Assembly: GCA_937885165.1 (NCBI GenBank)
Contig: CAKZZJ010000017.1
Span: forward strand, 1 to 10,216
DNA length: 10,216 nucleotides
Reading direction: 5' to 3'
Origin: an uncultured Caryophanales bacterium
GTDB taxonomy: Bacteria; Bacillota_I; Bacilli_A; Acholeplasmatales; Anaeroplasmataceae
Made by a program: the position numbers and the translations under genes. The notes under the pieces are model-generated. The model was not told where the DNA came from. It was given only the letters and a program-made list of their open reading frames with translations, and did no database searches. Shown here one piece after another: positions 1-6,573 of this stretch; the stretch's first letter is position 1, and every line of letters starts with the position of its first letter.

Positions 1-360
1 AGAACATATCTGGACAATAGTATTGATAATGTACGCTATACAAAATCAGGTGAAGTGGATAAAAGACATTGCAATAAAGTTGCTGGTGTTTCCTCTGAGG
101 TATATGCGTTTAGAACAGATGAAGAAATCAATTCCATGCTATTTGTTTTTAACAATCGTATCTTGTTTGCCACTTCACCTACCAATGAGCAGATTGCGGA
201 AAGAGATAAAATGCTTTTTGTGATAGGCATTAACATAGGTATCAGAGCATCGGATTTGTGTGTTTTAAAGTGGGGATTCTTCTTTGACAGCAATTTGGAA
301 TGGAAAGATCATTACAAGTTTATGCCAAAGAAGCAGAGGAAAGCGCACAAATTTGTTACT
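1..360 (+). pseudogene. Tyrosine recombinase (phage-type integrase), fragment truncated at both ends
   Basis: The frame is open from base 1, so the gene begins outside the window; the GTG at 55 is only an internal codon. The translation has the core of a tyrosine recombinase, which would cut and rejoin DNA for a mobile element. A linker and helix with AFRTDEEINSM starts near base 106. The pattern ERDKMLFVIGINIGIRASDL follows, with the first catalytic Arg at 244-246, then LCVLKW and a hairpin rich in lysine (PKKQRKAHKFV, about 321-354). After about base 355 the sequence becomes AT-rich and unlike the family, and the frame stops at TAG 397-399. The His-x-x-Arg, second His/Trp and Tyr nucleophile are all absent, so this piece cannot be active. 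The missing C-terminal half is not found to the right of the DENN segment. The family call is firm; the exact break point is uncertain by about 20 bases. Confidence 0.8.
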
Positions 361-3300
361 ATCAAATTTATATTTATCAACTATAATATTATCCTTTAGA
401 ATATTTTTATCATTTAAATCTTCCAAACTTATTTCAAATTCTGGATAAGATTTAATTTCTTCTAATCTATAATAATATGGTTGCATGAAATCATATTCTA
501 AATTATTCAATTTGAAATACCATAATGAATCCCAAAATATAGTCGAATAATTCATCATGAATTGTTCAACATCTATTTTCATTTCATTCTTTTTAAAAAA
601 AGTATTATAATTGTTTTTTAAAATATAAGGAGAAAATAACACAATATTTTCAATAATGCAAGTATTTTTTTTCATATCTCCTGATTTGTTTATTTCTTCA
701 CCGAATTGTACTGTTAATTTGGGTAAAATATTTTCTCCGCATCCAGGACAAACTGTCCAATTTAAATCTCTTTTCATTTCTTTTAAATTTTTACTTATTA
801 ATTCCAAGTTGATATCTTTTTGACACATAATACAAGAATCAAAAGCATAAAATTTGATATTTTCTGTTAAAATATTAGAAAAATATTTAGATCTAAATGT
901 TCGGCGATTAAAATTATTTTTAGTATATATTATTTTATCTTCTTTTTCTATTATCTTTTTAAGATTCTCAGCGAAATTTCCTTCCATCTTTTTTCCTTCC
1001 ATTATCTTCATTACTATATTGTGAACTTTAAAACTAGGATTTAATTTTTTCTTGAGTAAAACATCGTATAATTTAAGCACCATTGTATCTTTTCCATATT
1101 TTGATAAAACTTCAAATAATAAATTAAATATTTCCATTTCGTAACAAGATGATTTTTCTATTATTTTAATTAATTCCTGAAATCTATATTTTTTCTCGTT
1201 TTCTTGATTATACCAAAATGTCAAAGCCCATAATTGTATCCAGCATAAATATATATATTTTTTCATATCATCTAATCTTATTGAAACATCAGCTAAATGA
1301 GATTTAGAAATTATATCGTCGTTTATAATATCTAATTCTTCATTAAAGTTTTGTGGAGGGAAATAATCCTTAATATTCTCAGCAAGAAATAATAAATTAG
1401 TTAATTTTGGAAAAATTGGATAATTAAAATAGGCTTTATTTAAGTCTTTGTCATATTTTATTTCAACTCCATATGTTAATAATCTTGTTCTATGTTTTTT
1501 AATTTTATAAAAATCAAGCTCATGTTTAGATAAAGGTCTTGGCTTTAATATCGCACTTGTATTGACAAATTCATATTCTTTGGTATTAGTGAAAACTCCA
1601 CCTATTTTTGAATATCTTGAATTATTACTATTTTCGTTTATTTTTTCATCGAATTTTAATATACGTATTTTCTCTTTGCTATTTTTTGGTACCATTCTCA
1701 AATAAATAAAATCTCCGAAAATTTGGGTTTCTTCTATGAATTTCTCATAAAACTTTTTATCAGCTTGTGAAATAGTTTTTAAATATTCATTAACTTTGAA
1801 AAGCATTTCAAGACTAGGCATAGTATTAGAAGAATAAAAATCCCTGTTTAAAAACTGGTTATAATTTGATAATAAATTTGCATTGAAATTAAAAAATAAA
1901 TCACTTATCTCCTGGTTAAAATCATAACCTATATTTAAATTATTTAACATCTCAGTTTTTTCATCTATTTCATTTCCAGTATTATTAATTTCATCCATAT
2001 CTACATCTTCTTCCATACTGTTAATATGATTAATAGTATCAATCTGATTAAATATTGCACTCTTTGAAGATTCAACAGTATCAGTTGTACTTGATGTCCC
2101 ACCACTTAATGATACTCCATCTTTTCTAATCTCAGTATGTGTTAAATTGATCAATTTTGATTTTCTTGGATGTTTGTCGACTTTTTCTGTTTTATATTTT
2201 TTTAAATATTTATTAACTATTTCTTGCAGCTTTTTCTCGAAATTTTTGCGATATTTAGAAGGAAATTCAGGTATTTTTGTTTTTTCATTTATCACATTAA
2301 CTTTTTTATTATCTATATCAACTACTAAAATTGAATCTTCTAATATGAAATTGTGCTCATCAAAAAATTTATCATGAAAACTTTGGTTTATTCCTGCTAT
2401 GAAAGGAGTAGGACTTTCTATTATTTCGAAATTTATTTGAGGTAATATTGTTACTATTTGATATTGATATTGGAATGGATATAATAATGCTAAAAGGCCA
2501 TAAATGAAATTATTTAAATATTCTATATTTCGACTAAAGAATAAAATTCTTGATTCTAAAAAGATGTAATTATAAATATTAATTACATCCTTTACTTGGA
2601 AATCCACAAAAATTTTTTTTAAATTAATATCTAATAAAGGCAATTCATTCATTTTATTTTGAGTAATAATTCTCTCTTCTTCATTTAAATAATAAGTAAC
2701 CTTTGCCACTCCTCTCGGTGGTACTGGTAATTCTATTAATAAATTCTCGACAATTTTTTCAATAGGAACTTCAGGTAATTTTTCTTTAATAACTTCTGTA
2801 AAAGTGCTCATTCTTCTATAAGATATAGAAACTTTCCTGTCATTTAAACTCTTTACAGTTTGAGAAGAAAGGTCAATCGCTTTAAATACCAAATTTTGAG
2901 AATATGAATATATTTCAGTTATTATTTTTTCAAACTCTCCGAAAAATGGATAAAGAGACATTATTAAAATACATTTAGGTATATAAATATCAGCATATGG
3001 TTGAGAATTTATTTTCTTTTTATCAATTTTAGTATAATCCATTTCATTATTTTCTAATTCTTGCAATATTTTATATTGGGCTATACTTTCATAACAGATT
3101 AAACAAGTTAAATATTTTTGCGGGTAGTCTAAATTATAATAGTTATTATCCAAAATGAATGAAAAAACTTTTGATTTCGGTTTTTGTCTAGCTCTGATTA
3201 ATTTATACCCATTGGGAAATATATGCATAAGAATTGATTCATCAAATGCTATTGTTGATTTTTCAAATGGAGGAAAAGATGATATTATTTTTGGCTTGAA

Positions 3301-3501
3301 TTGTTCTTTGTGCTTTTTATTTAAAGTATCTAAATCCTCAGTATATAACCATTTTTCTCGATATATTATAGGTTCCTGCCCTATTACTAAAAAATAATCT
3401 ATAAAATTATTTCCTTTATCTAATTTTTCTTTTATATCTTTATAATCTTTACTATCTTCTAATAATTTGAGGTTTTTATCTATTCTTTCATTTATTTGCT
3501 T
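265..3501 (-). CDS. Eukaryotic-type DENN-domain protein (DENND4-like), partial, embedded in bacterial sequence
   Basis: A single frame of 1,078 codons runs from just after an in-frame stop (3502-3504) to TAA at 265-267. DENN proteins are eukaryotic Rab exchange factors acting in membrane traffic. The first Met is at 3228, but homology starts upstream: IDYFLVIGQEP and a PPF/FPNG pattern of the uDENN module lie around 3190-3430. Numbering from that Met, uDENN continues to about 165 (YIPKCILIMSLYPFF, ELPVPPRG). cDENN spans about 170-320 (FLESRILFFS, LLYPFQYQYQIVTILP, ESPTPFIAGINQ). A Ser/Asn/Asp-rich linker follows, then dDENN to about 510. Next come a helical PPR-like stretch (about 660-750), a four-Cys zinc ribbon (C799xxC802, C827xxC830) and a C-terminal domain with STIFWDSLWYF, an arrangement like DENND4/MYC-promoter-binding proteins. 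No ribosome binding site or usable start exists at the N end. The last roughly 30 codons (265-350) are antisense to the recombinase fragment and are probably not native. The DENN call is strong, the DENND4 subtype moderate. Confidence 0.85.
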   Translation of the reverse strand, partial: KQINERIDKNLKLLEDSKDYKDIKEKLDKGNNFIDYFLVIGQEPIIYREKWLYTEDLDTLNKKHKEQFKPKIISSFPPFEKSTIAFDESILMHIFPNGYKLIRARQKPKSKVFSFILDNNYYNLDYPQKYLTCLICYESIAQYKILQELENNEMDYTKIDKKKINSQPYADIYIPKCILIMSLYPFFGEFEKIITEIYSYSQNLVFKAIDLSSQTVKSLNDRKVSISYRRMSTFTEVIKEKLPEVPIEKIVENLLIELPVPPRGVAKVTYYLNEEERIITQNKMNELPLLDINLKKIFVDFQVKDVINIYNYIFLESRILFFSRNIEYLNNFIYGLLALLYPFQYQYQIVTILPQINFEIIESPTPFIAGINQSFHDKFFDEHNFILEDSILVVDIDNKKVNVINEKTKIPEFPSKYRKNFEKKLQEIVNKYLKKYKTEKVDKHPRKSKLINLTHTEIRKDGVSLSGGTSSTTDTVESSKSAIFNQIDTINHINSMEEDVDMDEINNTGNEIDEKTEMLNNLNIGYDFNQEISDLFFNFNANLLSNYNQFLNRDFYSSNTMPSLEMLFKVNEYLKTISQADKKFYEKFIEETQIFGDFIYLRMVPKNSKEKIRILKFDEKINENSNNSRYSKIGGVFTNTKEYEFVNTSAILKPRPLSKHELDFYKIKKHRTRLLTYGVEIKYDKDLNKAYFNYPIFPKLTNLLFLAENIKDYFPPQNFNEELDIINDDIISKSHLADVSIRLDDMKKYIYLCWIQLWALTFWYNQENEKKYRFQELIKIIEKSSCYEMEIFNLLFEVLSKYGKDTMVLKLYDVLLKKKLNPSFKVHNIVMKIMEGKKMEGNFAENLKKIIEKEDKIIYTKNNFNRRTFRSKYFSNILTENIKFYAFDSCIMCQKDINLELISKNLKEMKRDLNWTVCPGCGENILPKLTVQFGEEINKSGDMKKNTCIIENIVLFSPYILKNNYNTFFKKNEMKIDVEQFMMNYSTIFWDSLWYFKLNNLEYDFMQPYYYRLEEIKSYPEFEISLEDLNDKNILKDNIIVDKYKFDSNKFVRFPLLLWHKLVMIFPFQIAVKEESPL

Positions 3502-3521
3502 TTACAACTAATTTTTTTTGA

Positions 3522-4265
3522 CTAATCTTTATAATTGCATAGGGCAACAAAACTATCAACCTTTAGTGATGCACCTCCAACTAGTGCGCCATCCACATCA
3601 GGGTTAGCCATATATTCTTTGATGTTTTCTGGTTTAACAGATCCACCATAAAGAATTCTTATATCGTTAGCCTTATTACCAAAGATTTTTTCTAGTTCTG
3701 TTCTTATGAATTTGCAAGCTTCTTCAGCAATTTCACTTGATGCATTTTTACCAGTGCCAATTGCCCATACTGGTTCATAGGCAACTACTAAATTTTCAGG
3801 ATTATCAAGGTTTACATCTTTAAATCCTTCATTAATTTGTCTTGCAAGAACCTCATTTGTTTTGCCTGCTTCTCTTTCAGCTAATACTTCACCAACACAT
3901 ACGATTGGAACCAAATCATATTCTAAAGCTTTTTTAACTTTAAGATTTACTGATTCATCAGTTTCGTTATAATATGCTCTTCTTTCACTATGACCGATTA
4001 TTACATGTGTTACTTCTGTATCCTTAAGCATAAGTGGTGATACTTCACCAGTGAATGCTCCACTATCATGATAATCCATATTTTGAGCACCAACAGCTAA
4101 ATTAGTTGGAACTCTTTTAACTAAATCTCTTAAAATTATAAATGGTGCACATACTATGCATTCTGCATAATTAGGAAGCCTTCCACTTACTCCTAAAGCG
4201 AAGTTTATAGCTTCATCTCTAGTTTTGTTCATCTTCCAGTTTCCAGCGATAATTGGTTTTCTCAT
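3522..4265 (-). CDS. tpiA: Triosephosphate isomerase
   Basis: Interconverts dihydroxyacetone phosphate and glyceraldehyde 3-phosphate in cytosolic glycolysis. The protein has 247 residues, full length for this TIM-barrel family. All key residues are visible: Asn9 and Lys11 in AGNWKMNK, the electrophile His92 in IIGHSERR, the catalytic Glu164 at the head of loop 6 (AYEPVWAIGTG), and the phosphate-binding LYGGSV and GALVGGASL strands. The ATG at 4263-4265 is preceded by AGGTG (4271-4275), which overlaps the TAG stop of the HPr-like gene, so translation of the two is likely coupled. In many Firmicutes the mutase and enolase genes come next; here only about 20 bases separate the stop from the eukaryote-like frame, with no terminator between. 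The gene looks intact and functional. Confidence 0.98.
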   Translation of the reverse strand: MRKPIIAGNWKMNKTRDEAINFALGVSGRLPNYAECIVCAPFIILRDLVKRVPTNLAVGAQNMDYHDSGAFTGEVSPLMLKDTEVTHVIIGHSERRAYYNETDESVNLKVKKALEYDLVPIVCVGEVLAEREAGKTNEVLARQINEGFKDVNLDNPENLVVAYEPVWAIGTGKNASSEIAEEACKFIRTELEKIFGNKANDIRILYGGSVKPENIKEYMANPDVDGALVGGASLKVDSFVALCNYKD

Positions 4266-4273
4266 CTTTGCAC

Positions 4274-4522
4274 CTATTTACTTAATATTGTTGCGATATC
4301 AGAGATAGCTTCTTCGGCATTATCTCCACATGCTTCTATTACAACATTTTCTCCGCTAGGGATAGCTAAACTCATTAAGCCTAAAATTGATTTTACATCG
4401 ATAGTTTTATCTTTGTAATGTAACAAGATATCAACTGAATATTTAGATGCAGCCTGAACTATTTTTGCTGCTAAGCTGGCATGAAGTCCAACTGTACTTT
4501 TTACAAGTATTTGTTTTTCCAT
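4274..4522 (-). CDS. HPr-like phosphocarrier protein with an altered active-site loop
   Basis: An 82-residue protein with the whole HPr fold. The active-site loop is VGLHASLAAKIVQ, with His14 equivalent to the EI-phosphorylated His15 of Bacillus HPr. The regulatory Ser45 is in DVKSILGLMSLAI, equivalent to Ser46, the target of HPr kinase. The residues after the histidine, normally Arg17-Pro18 in the family, are Ser16-Leu17 here. Known HPr uses that arginine in phosphate transfer, so the protein may be a poor sugar-PTS carrier. It could instead serve mainly in regulation through the serine, as Crh does, although Crh lost its His instead. Its place between pgk and tpiA fits a glycolysis-linked regulatory role, which is inference. 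AGGAG at 4530-4534 lies seven bases before the ATG, and 15 bases separate it from the pgk stop. I would not call it ptsH without knowing whether a canonical copy exists elsewhere. Confidence 0.9.
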   Translation of the reverse strand: MEKQILVKSTVGLHASLAAKIVQAASKYSVDILLHYKDKTIDVKSILGLMSLAIPSGENVVIEACGDNAEEAISDIATILSK

Positions 4523-4537
4523 GTTTTTTCTCCTATA

Positions 4538-5746
4538 TTATTTGTTATCCACACATGCGATACCTGGTAATTCTTTTCCTTCAAGGTATTCAAGTGAAGC
4601 ACCACCACCAGTTGAGATGTGACTTACTTTATTTGCATATCCTAATTGTTCAGCAGCTGCAGCACTGTCGCCGCCTCCGATGATTGTTGCTGCATCTTTT
4701 AGATTAGCAAGTAATTCACATACACCGATTGTACCTTTGTTGTAATTTTCGAATTCAAATACACCCATAGGGCCATTCCATACTACAGTTTTGGCACCTT
4801 GTAACTCTTTAGCAAATAAATCTAATGTCTTAGGACCGATATCAAGGCCCATATCATCGTTATCAAATTTATCTACATCTTTTTCTAAACCTTTTACATC
4901 AGCAAATTCTTTTGCTACTAAAGCGTCAACCGGTAATACGATTTTACCATTTGCTTTTGTAAGTAATTCTTTTGCTAAATCTAATTTGTCTTCTTCAAAT
5001 TTAGAAGCACCTACATTTAATCCTTGAGCTTTTAAGAATGTAAACATCATAGCCCCACCGATTAAAATTTTATCAGCTTTTTCGATTAATGCTTCAATTA
5101 CACCAATTTTATCTGATACTTTTGCACCACCAAGAATAGCTACATAAGGGCGTTTTGGATTATCAACAGCTCCACCGATGAATTTTATTTCTTTTTCAAG
5201 AAGGAAGCCGGCAGCAGTTTCTTTAACATTTGCTGCTATACCAACATTTGATGCAGCTGCACGATGTGCAGTACCAAATGCGTCATTTACAAATACATCA
5301 CCTAGTGATGCCCAATATTCACCTAATTCTGGATCATTTTTGGATTCTTTTTTAACTTCTTTATTATTTACAAGATCAAAGTCTTCATTACGAGTATTGG
5401 CAAACATCAATACTTCACCATCTTTTAATGATGCAGCAGCATCTTCAAGTTCTTTGCCTCTTGTCTTGTTGATGAATTTAACTTTAACCCCTAATAATTC
5501 TTCTAATCTCTTTGCTACTGGAGTGATATCATTTTTTGCTATATCTTCAGCAACTTTAACTCTTCCTAAATGTGAAAATACGATTGCTTTACCACCACCA
5601 TCAAGTACATATTTGATTGTTGGTAAGGCTGCTTTTATACGTGTATCATCAGTAATAACACCATTTTTCATTGGTACGTTAAAATCTACACGAATTAATA
5701 CTTTTTTACCTTTTACGTTAAGGTCAGAAACAATTTTTTTAGCCAT
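4538..5746 (-). CDS. pgk: Phosphoglycerate kinase
   Basis: Transfers phosphate from 1,3-bisphosphoglycerate to ADP, the first ATP-yielding step of glycolysis, in the cytosol. At 402 residues it is of normal length. Visible landmarks are KVLIRVDFNVP (16-25), FSHLGR (57-62), DAFGTAHRA (155-163), GGAKVSDKIGVI (206-217), the VVWNGPMGVFE hinge/nucleotide segment (321-331), the glycine-rich IIGGGDSAAA (355-364) and STGGGASLEYL near the C terminus. An insertion-rich stretch at about 120-145 (KKESKNDPELGEYW) resembles that in Erysipelotrichia-like Firmicutes, by memory only. The start is fixed by AGGAGG at 5755-5760, eight bases before the ATG. It is the first gene of a pgk, HPr-like, tpiA unit with its own promoter. 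No gap gene adjoins it. Confidence 0.98.
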   Translation of the reverse strand: MAKKIVSDLNVKGKKVLIRVDFNVPMKNGVITDDTRIKAALPTIKYVLDGGGKAIVFSHLGRVKVAEDIAKNDITPVAKRLEELLGVKVKFINKTRGKELEDAAASLKDGEVLMFANTRNEDFDLVNNKEVKKESKNDPELGEYWASLGDVFVNDAFGTAHRAAASNVGIAANVKETAAGFLLEKEIKFIGGAVDNPKRPYVAILGGAKVSDKIGVIEALIEKADKILIGGAMMFTFLKAQGLNVGASKFEEDKLDLAKELLTKANGKIVLPVDALVAKEFADVKGLEKDVDKFDNDDMGLDIGPKTLDLFAKELQGAKTVVWNGPMGVFEFENYNKGTIGVCELLANLKDAATIIGGGDSAAAAEQLGYANKVSHISTGGGASLEYLEGKELPGIACVDNK

Positions 5747-5754
5747 AATAATTT

Positions 5755-5760
5755 CCTCCT
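5755..5760 (-). promoter_or_regulatory. Ribosome binding site of pgk
   Basis: A perfect AGGAGG on the reverse strand lies eight bases before the pgk ATG. It settles the start codon and predicts strong translation, as expected of a glycolytic enzyme. Confidence 0.9.
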
Positions 5761-5784
5761 CTTTAGGCTTTTTTTACAAATAAA

Positions 5785-5812
5785 ATTATAACACAAAAAA
5801 ATAAATATACAA
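5785..5812 (-). promoter_or_regulatory. pgk: Probable sigma-A-type promoter of the pgk operon
   Basis: On the reverse strand a perfect TATAAT (5785-5790) is preceded by TG one base upstream, an extended -10. A weak -35, TTGTAT (5807-5812), lies 16 bases further upstream. The expected start of transcription is near 5778, giving a leader of about 30 bases before the pgk ATG. The -10 is convincing; the -35 matches the consensus only in TTG. Confidence 0.75.
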
Positions 5813-5837
5813 TCTTAGTTGTAAAAATATATTCTTG

Positions 5838-5851
5838 TAAGAACGCTTTCA
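5838..5851 (-). promoter_or_regulatory. cre-like catabolite response element upstream of pgk
   Basis: The reverse strand reads TGAAAGCGTTCTTA, which matches the Bacillus CcpA consensus TGWAARCGYTWNCW at 12 of 14 positions. It lies about 25 bases upstream of the -35, centred roughly 66 bases before the predicted transcription start. That is the position at which CcpA activates rather than represses in known Bacillus genes such as ackA. CcpA binding is an inference from the match; no regulator gene is in the window. Confidence 0.5.
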
Positions 5852-5860
5852 TCTATGAAA

Positions 5861-5881
5861 CTTTAAAGTTATACTTTAAAG
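5861..5881. repeat. Perfect 9-base inverted repeat between the LRR terminator and the pgk promoter
   Basis: CTTTAAAGT (5861-5869) and ACTTTAAAG (5873-5881) are perfect complements around TAT. Each arm also contains the self-complementary CTTTAAAG, so the element is both an inverted and a direct repeat. It touches the T-tract of the preceding terminator and lies 10 bases beyond the cre-like box. It could be an operator, or a hairpin helping 3' end formation. Confidence 0.5.
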
Positions 5882-5910
5882 AAAAAGCCAATCTAGTTAA
5901 TAGATTAGCT
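5878..5910 (-). terminator. Intrinsic terminator of the ABC exporter and LRR operon
   Basis: On the reverse strand the arms AGCTAATCTA (5901-5910) and TAGATTGGCT (5886-5895) pair over ten positions with one G-U, around a five-base TTAAC loop. TTTTTCTTT follows. The TAA stop of the LRR gene lies inside the first arm, so the terminator is part of the gene end. Confidence 0.85.
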
Positions 5911-6570
5911 TAAATCATTAATTTTAATATTATTTAAAGAATTTAGATATTCTAAATCAGAAATTATATTTGCTTTATATAGGCTTATTTCCTTTAAATA
6001 AGGCATATCTATGAATGCATTATAAGATATGTTTTTTAATGATTTAGGTAAATTTAATATTTCTATCTTAGTTTTAGAAAATGCATAAGTACCGATATTT
6101 TTTAAATTATCTCCCAACAGAACTTCCTCTAAATTTGTATCACCATAAAACACACTCGCACCTAAATTAACCGGTGAAATTTTAACATATTTTAGTGAAG
6201 TAGCATATGAAAATGCATTTCTTTCGATATTATATGTTCCGACAAGTTCAAAGGATTCAAGATTACTGCATTCAGAAAATGCTAATTTTTCGATGATTTT
6301 TATTTTTGATTCATCTTCAAAATTAATTTTCTTTACACGTTCATTTTTGTAAAACGCTCTTTGTCCTATTCCTACTACATTTTTATCTTTATAAGTAGAA
6401 GGAATTGTAATTTCATTTGAAATCCCTTTGATATCTGAAACTAGATAACCTTTATATTCTTCACTATAAGTATAAATTATTCTTTCATGCAATGTAAAAA
6501 AACATACAGTAAAGATTGATACAAATATTAAAATTAATAAAGTGATTAAAAAAGGGAGATTTTTTTTCAT
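5905..6570 (-). CDS. Membrane-anchored BspA-type leucine-rich-repeat protein
   Basis: A 221-residue protein. Residues 1-4 are short and basic and 7-26 form one hydrophobic segment without a clear cleavage site, so it probably stays anchored with its C-terminal part outside the cell. From about 65 it carries LRR_5 (BspA-like) repeats. The recurrent AF or VF pair occurs at 72-73, 97-98, 119-120, 140-141, 163-164 and 185-186, spaced 21 to 25 residues, each followed by a leucine/isoleucine strand such as NLESFELVG or NLEEVLLGD. Such repeats usually bind proteins or surfaces; no catalytic domain is present. The gene starts three bases after the stop of the upstream ABC gene with only a weak GGAAAA before its ATG, so it is likely translated by coupling. 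A role with the exporter is plausible but unproven. Confidence 0.9.
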   Translation of the reverse strand: MKKNLPFLITLLILIFVSIFTVCFFTLHERIIYTYSEEYKGYLVSDIKGISNEITIPSTYKDKNVVGIGQRAFYKNERVKKINFEDESKIKIIEKLAFSECSNLESFELVGTYNIERNAFSYATSLKYVKISPVNLGASVFYGDTNLEEVLLGDNLKNIGTYAFSKTKIEILNLPKSLKNISYNAFIDMPYLKEISLYKANIISDLEYLNSLNNIKINDLS

Positions 6571-6573
6571 ATT

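Noticed and set aside
23..223. A 66-residue + strand frame near the left edge
   Set aside because: It overlaps the recombinase fragment in another frame and shows no family pattern.
265..3228. A complete 987-residue bacterial protein starting at the Met of 3226-3228
   Set aside because: DENN-like sequence continues 91 codons upstream of that Met, there is no ribosome binding site there, and the C-terminal tail is antisense to the recombinase. It is a fragment open at both ends.
265..3501. A novel large bacterial defence or effector protein
   Set aside because: The uDENN, cDENN and dDENN signatures and the DENND4-like zinc ribbon explain it better as eukaryotic. No toxin, nuclease or NTPase motif is visible.
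5178..5783. A 201-residue frame on the + strand
   Set aside because: It lies antisense within pgk and its promoter region, has a Ser/Thr/Leu-rich shadow composition, and no family is recognisable.
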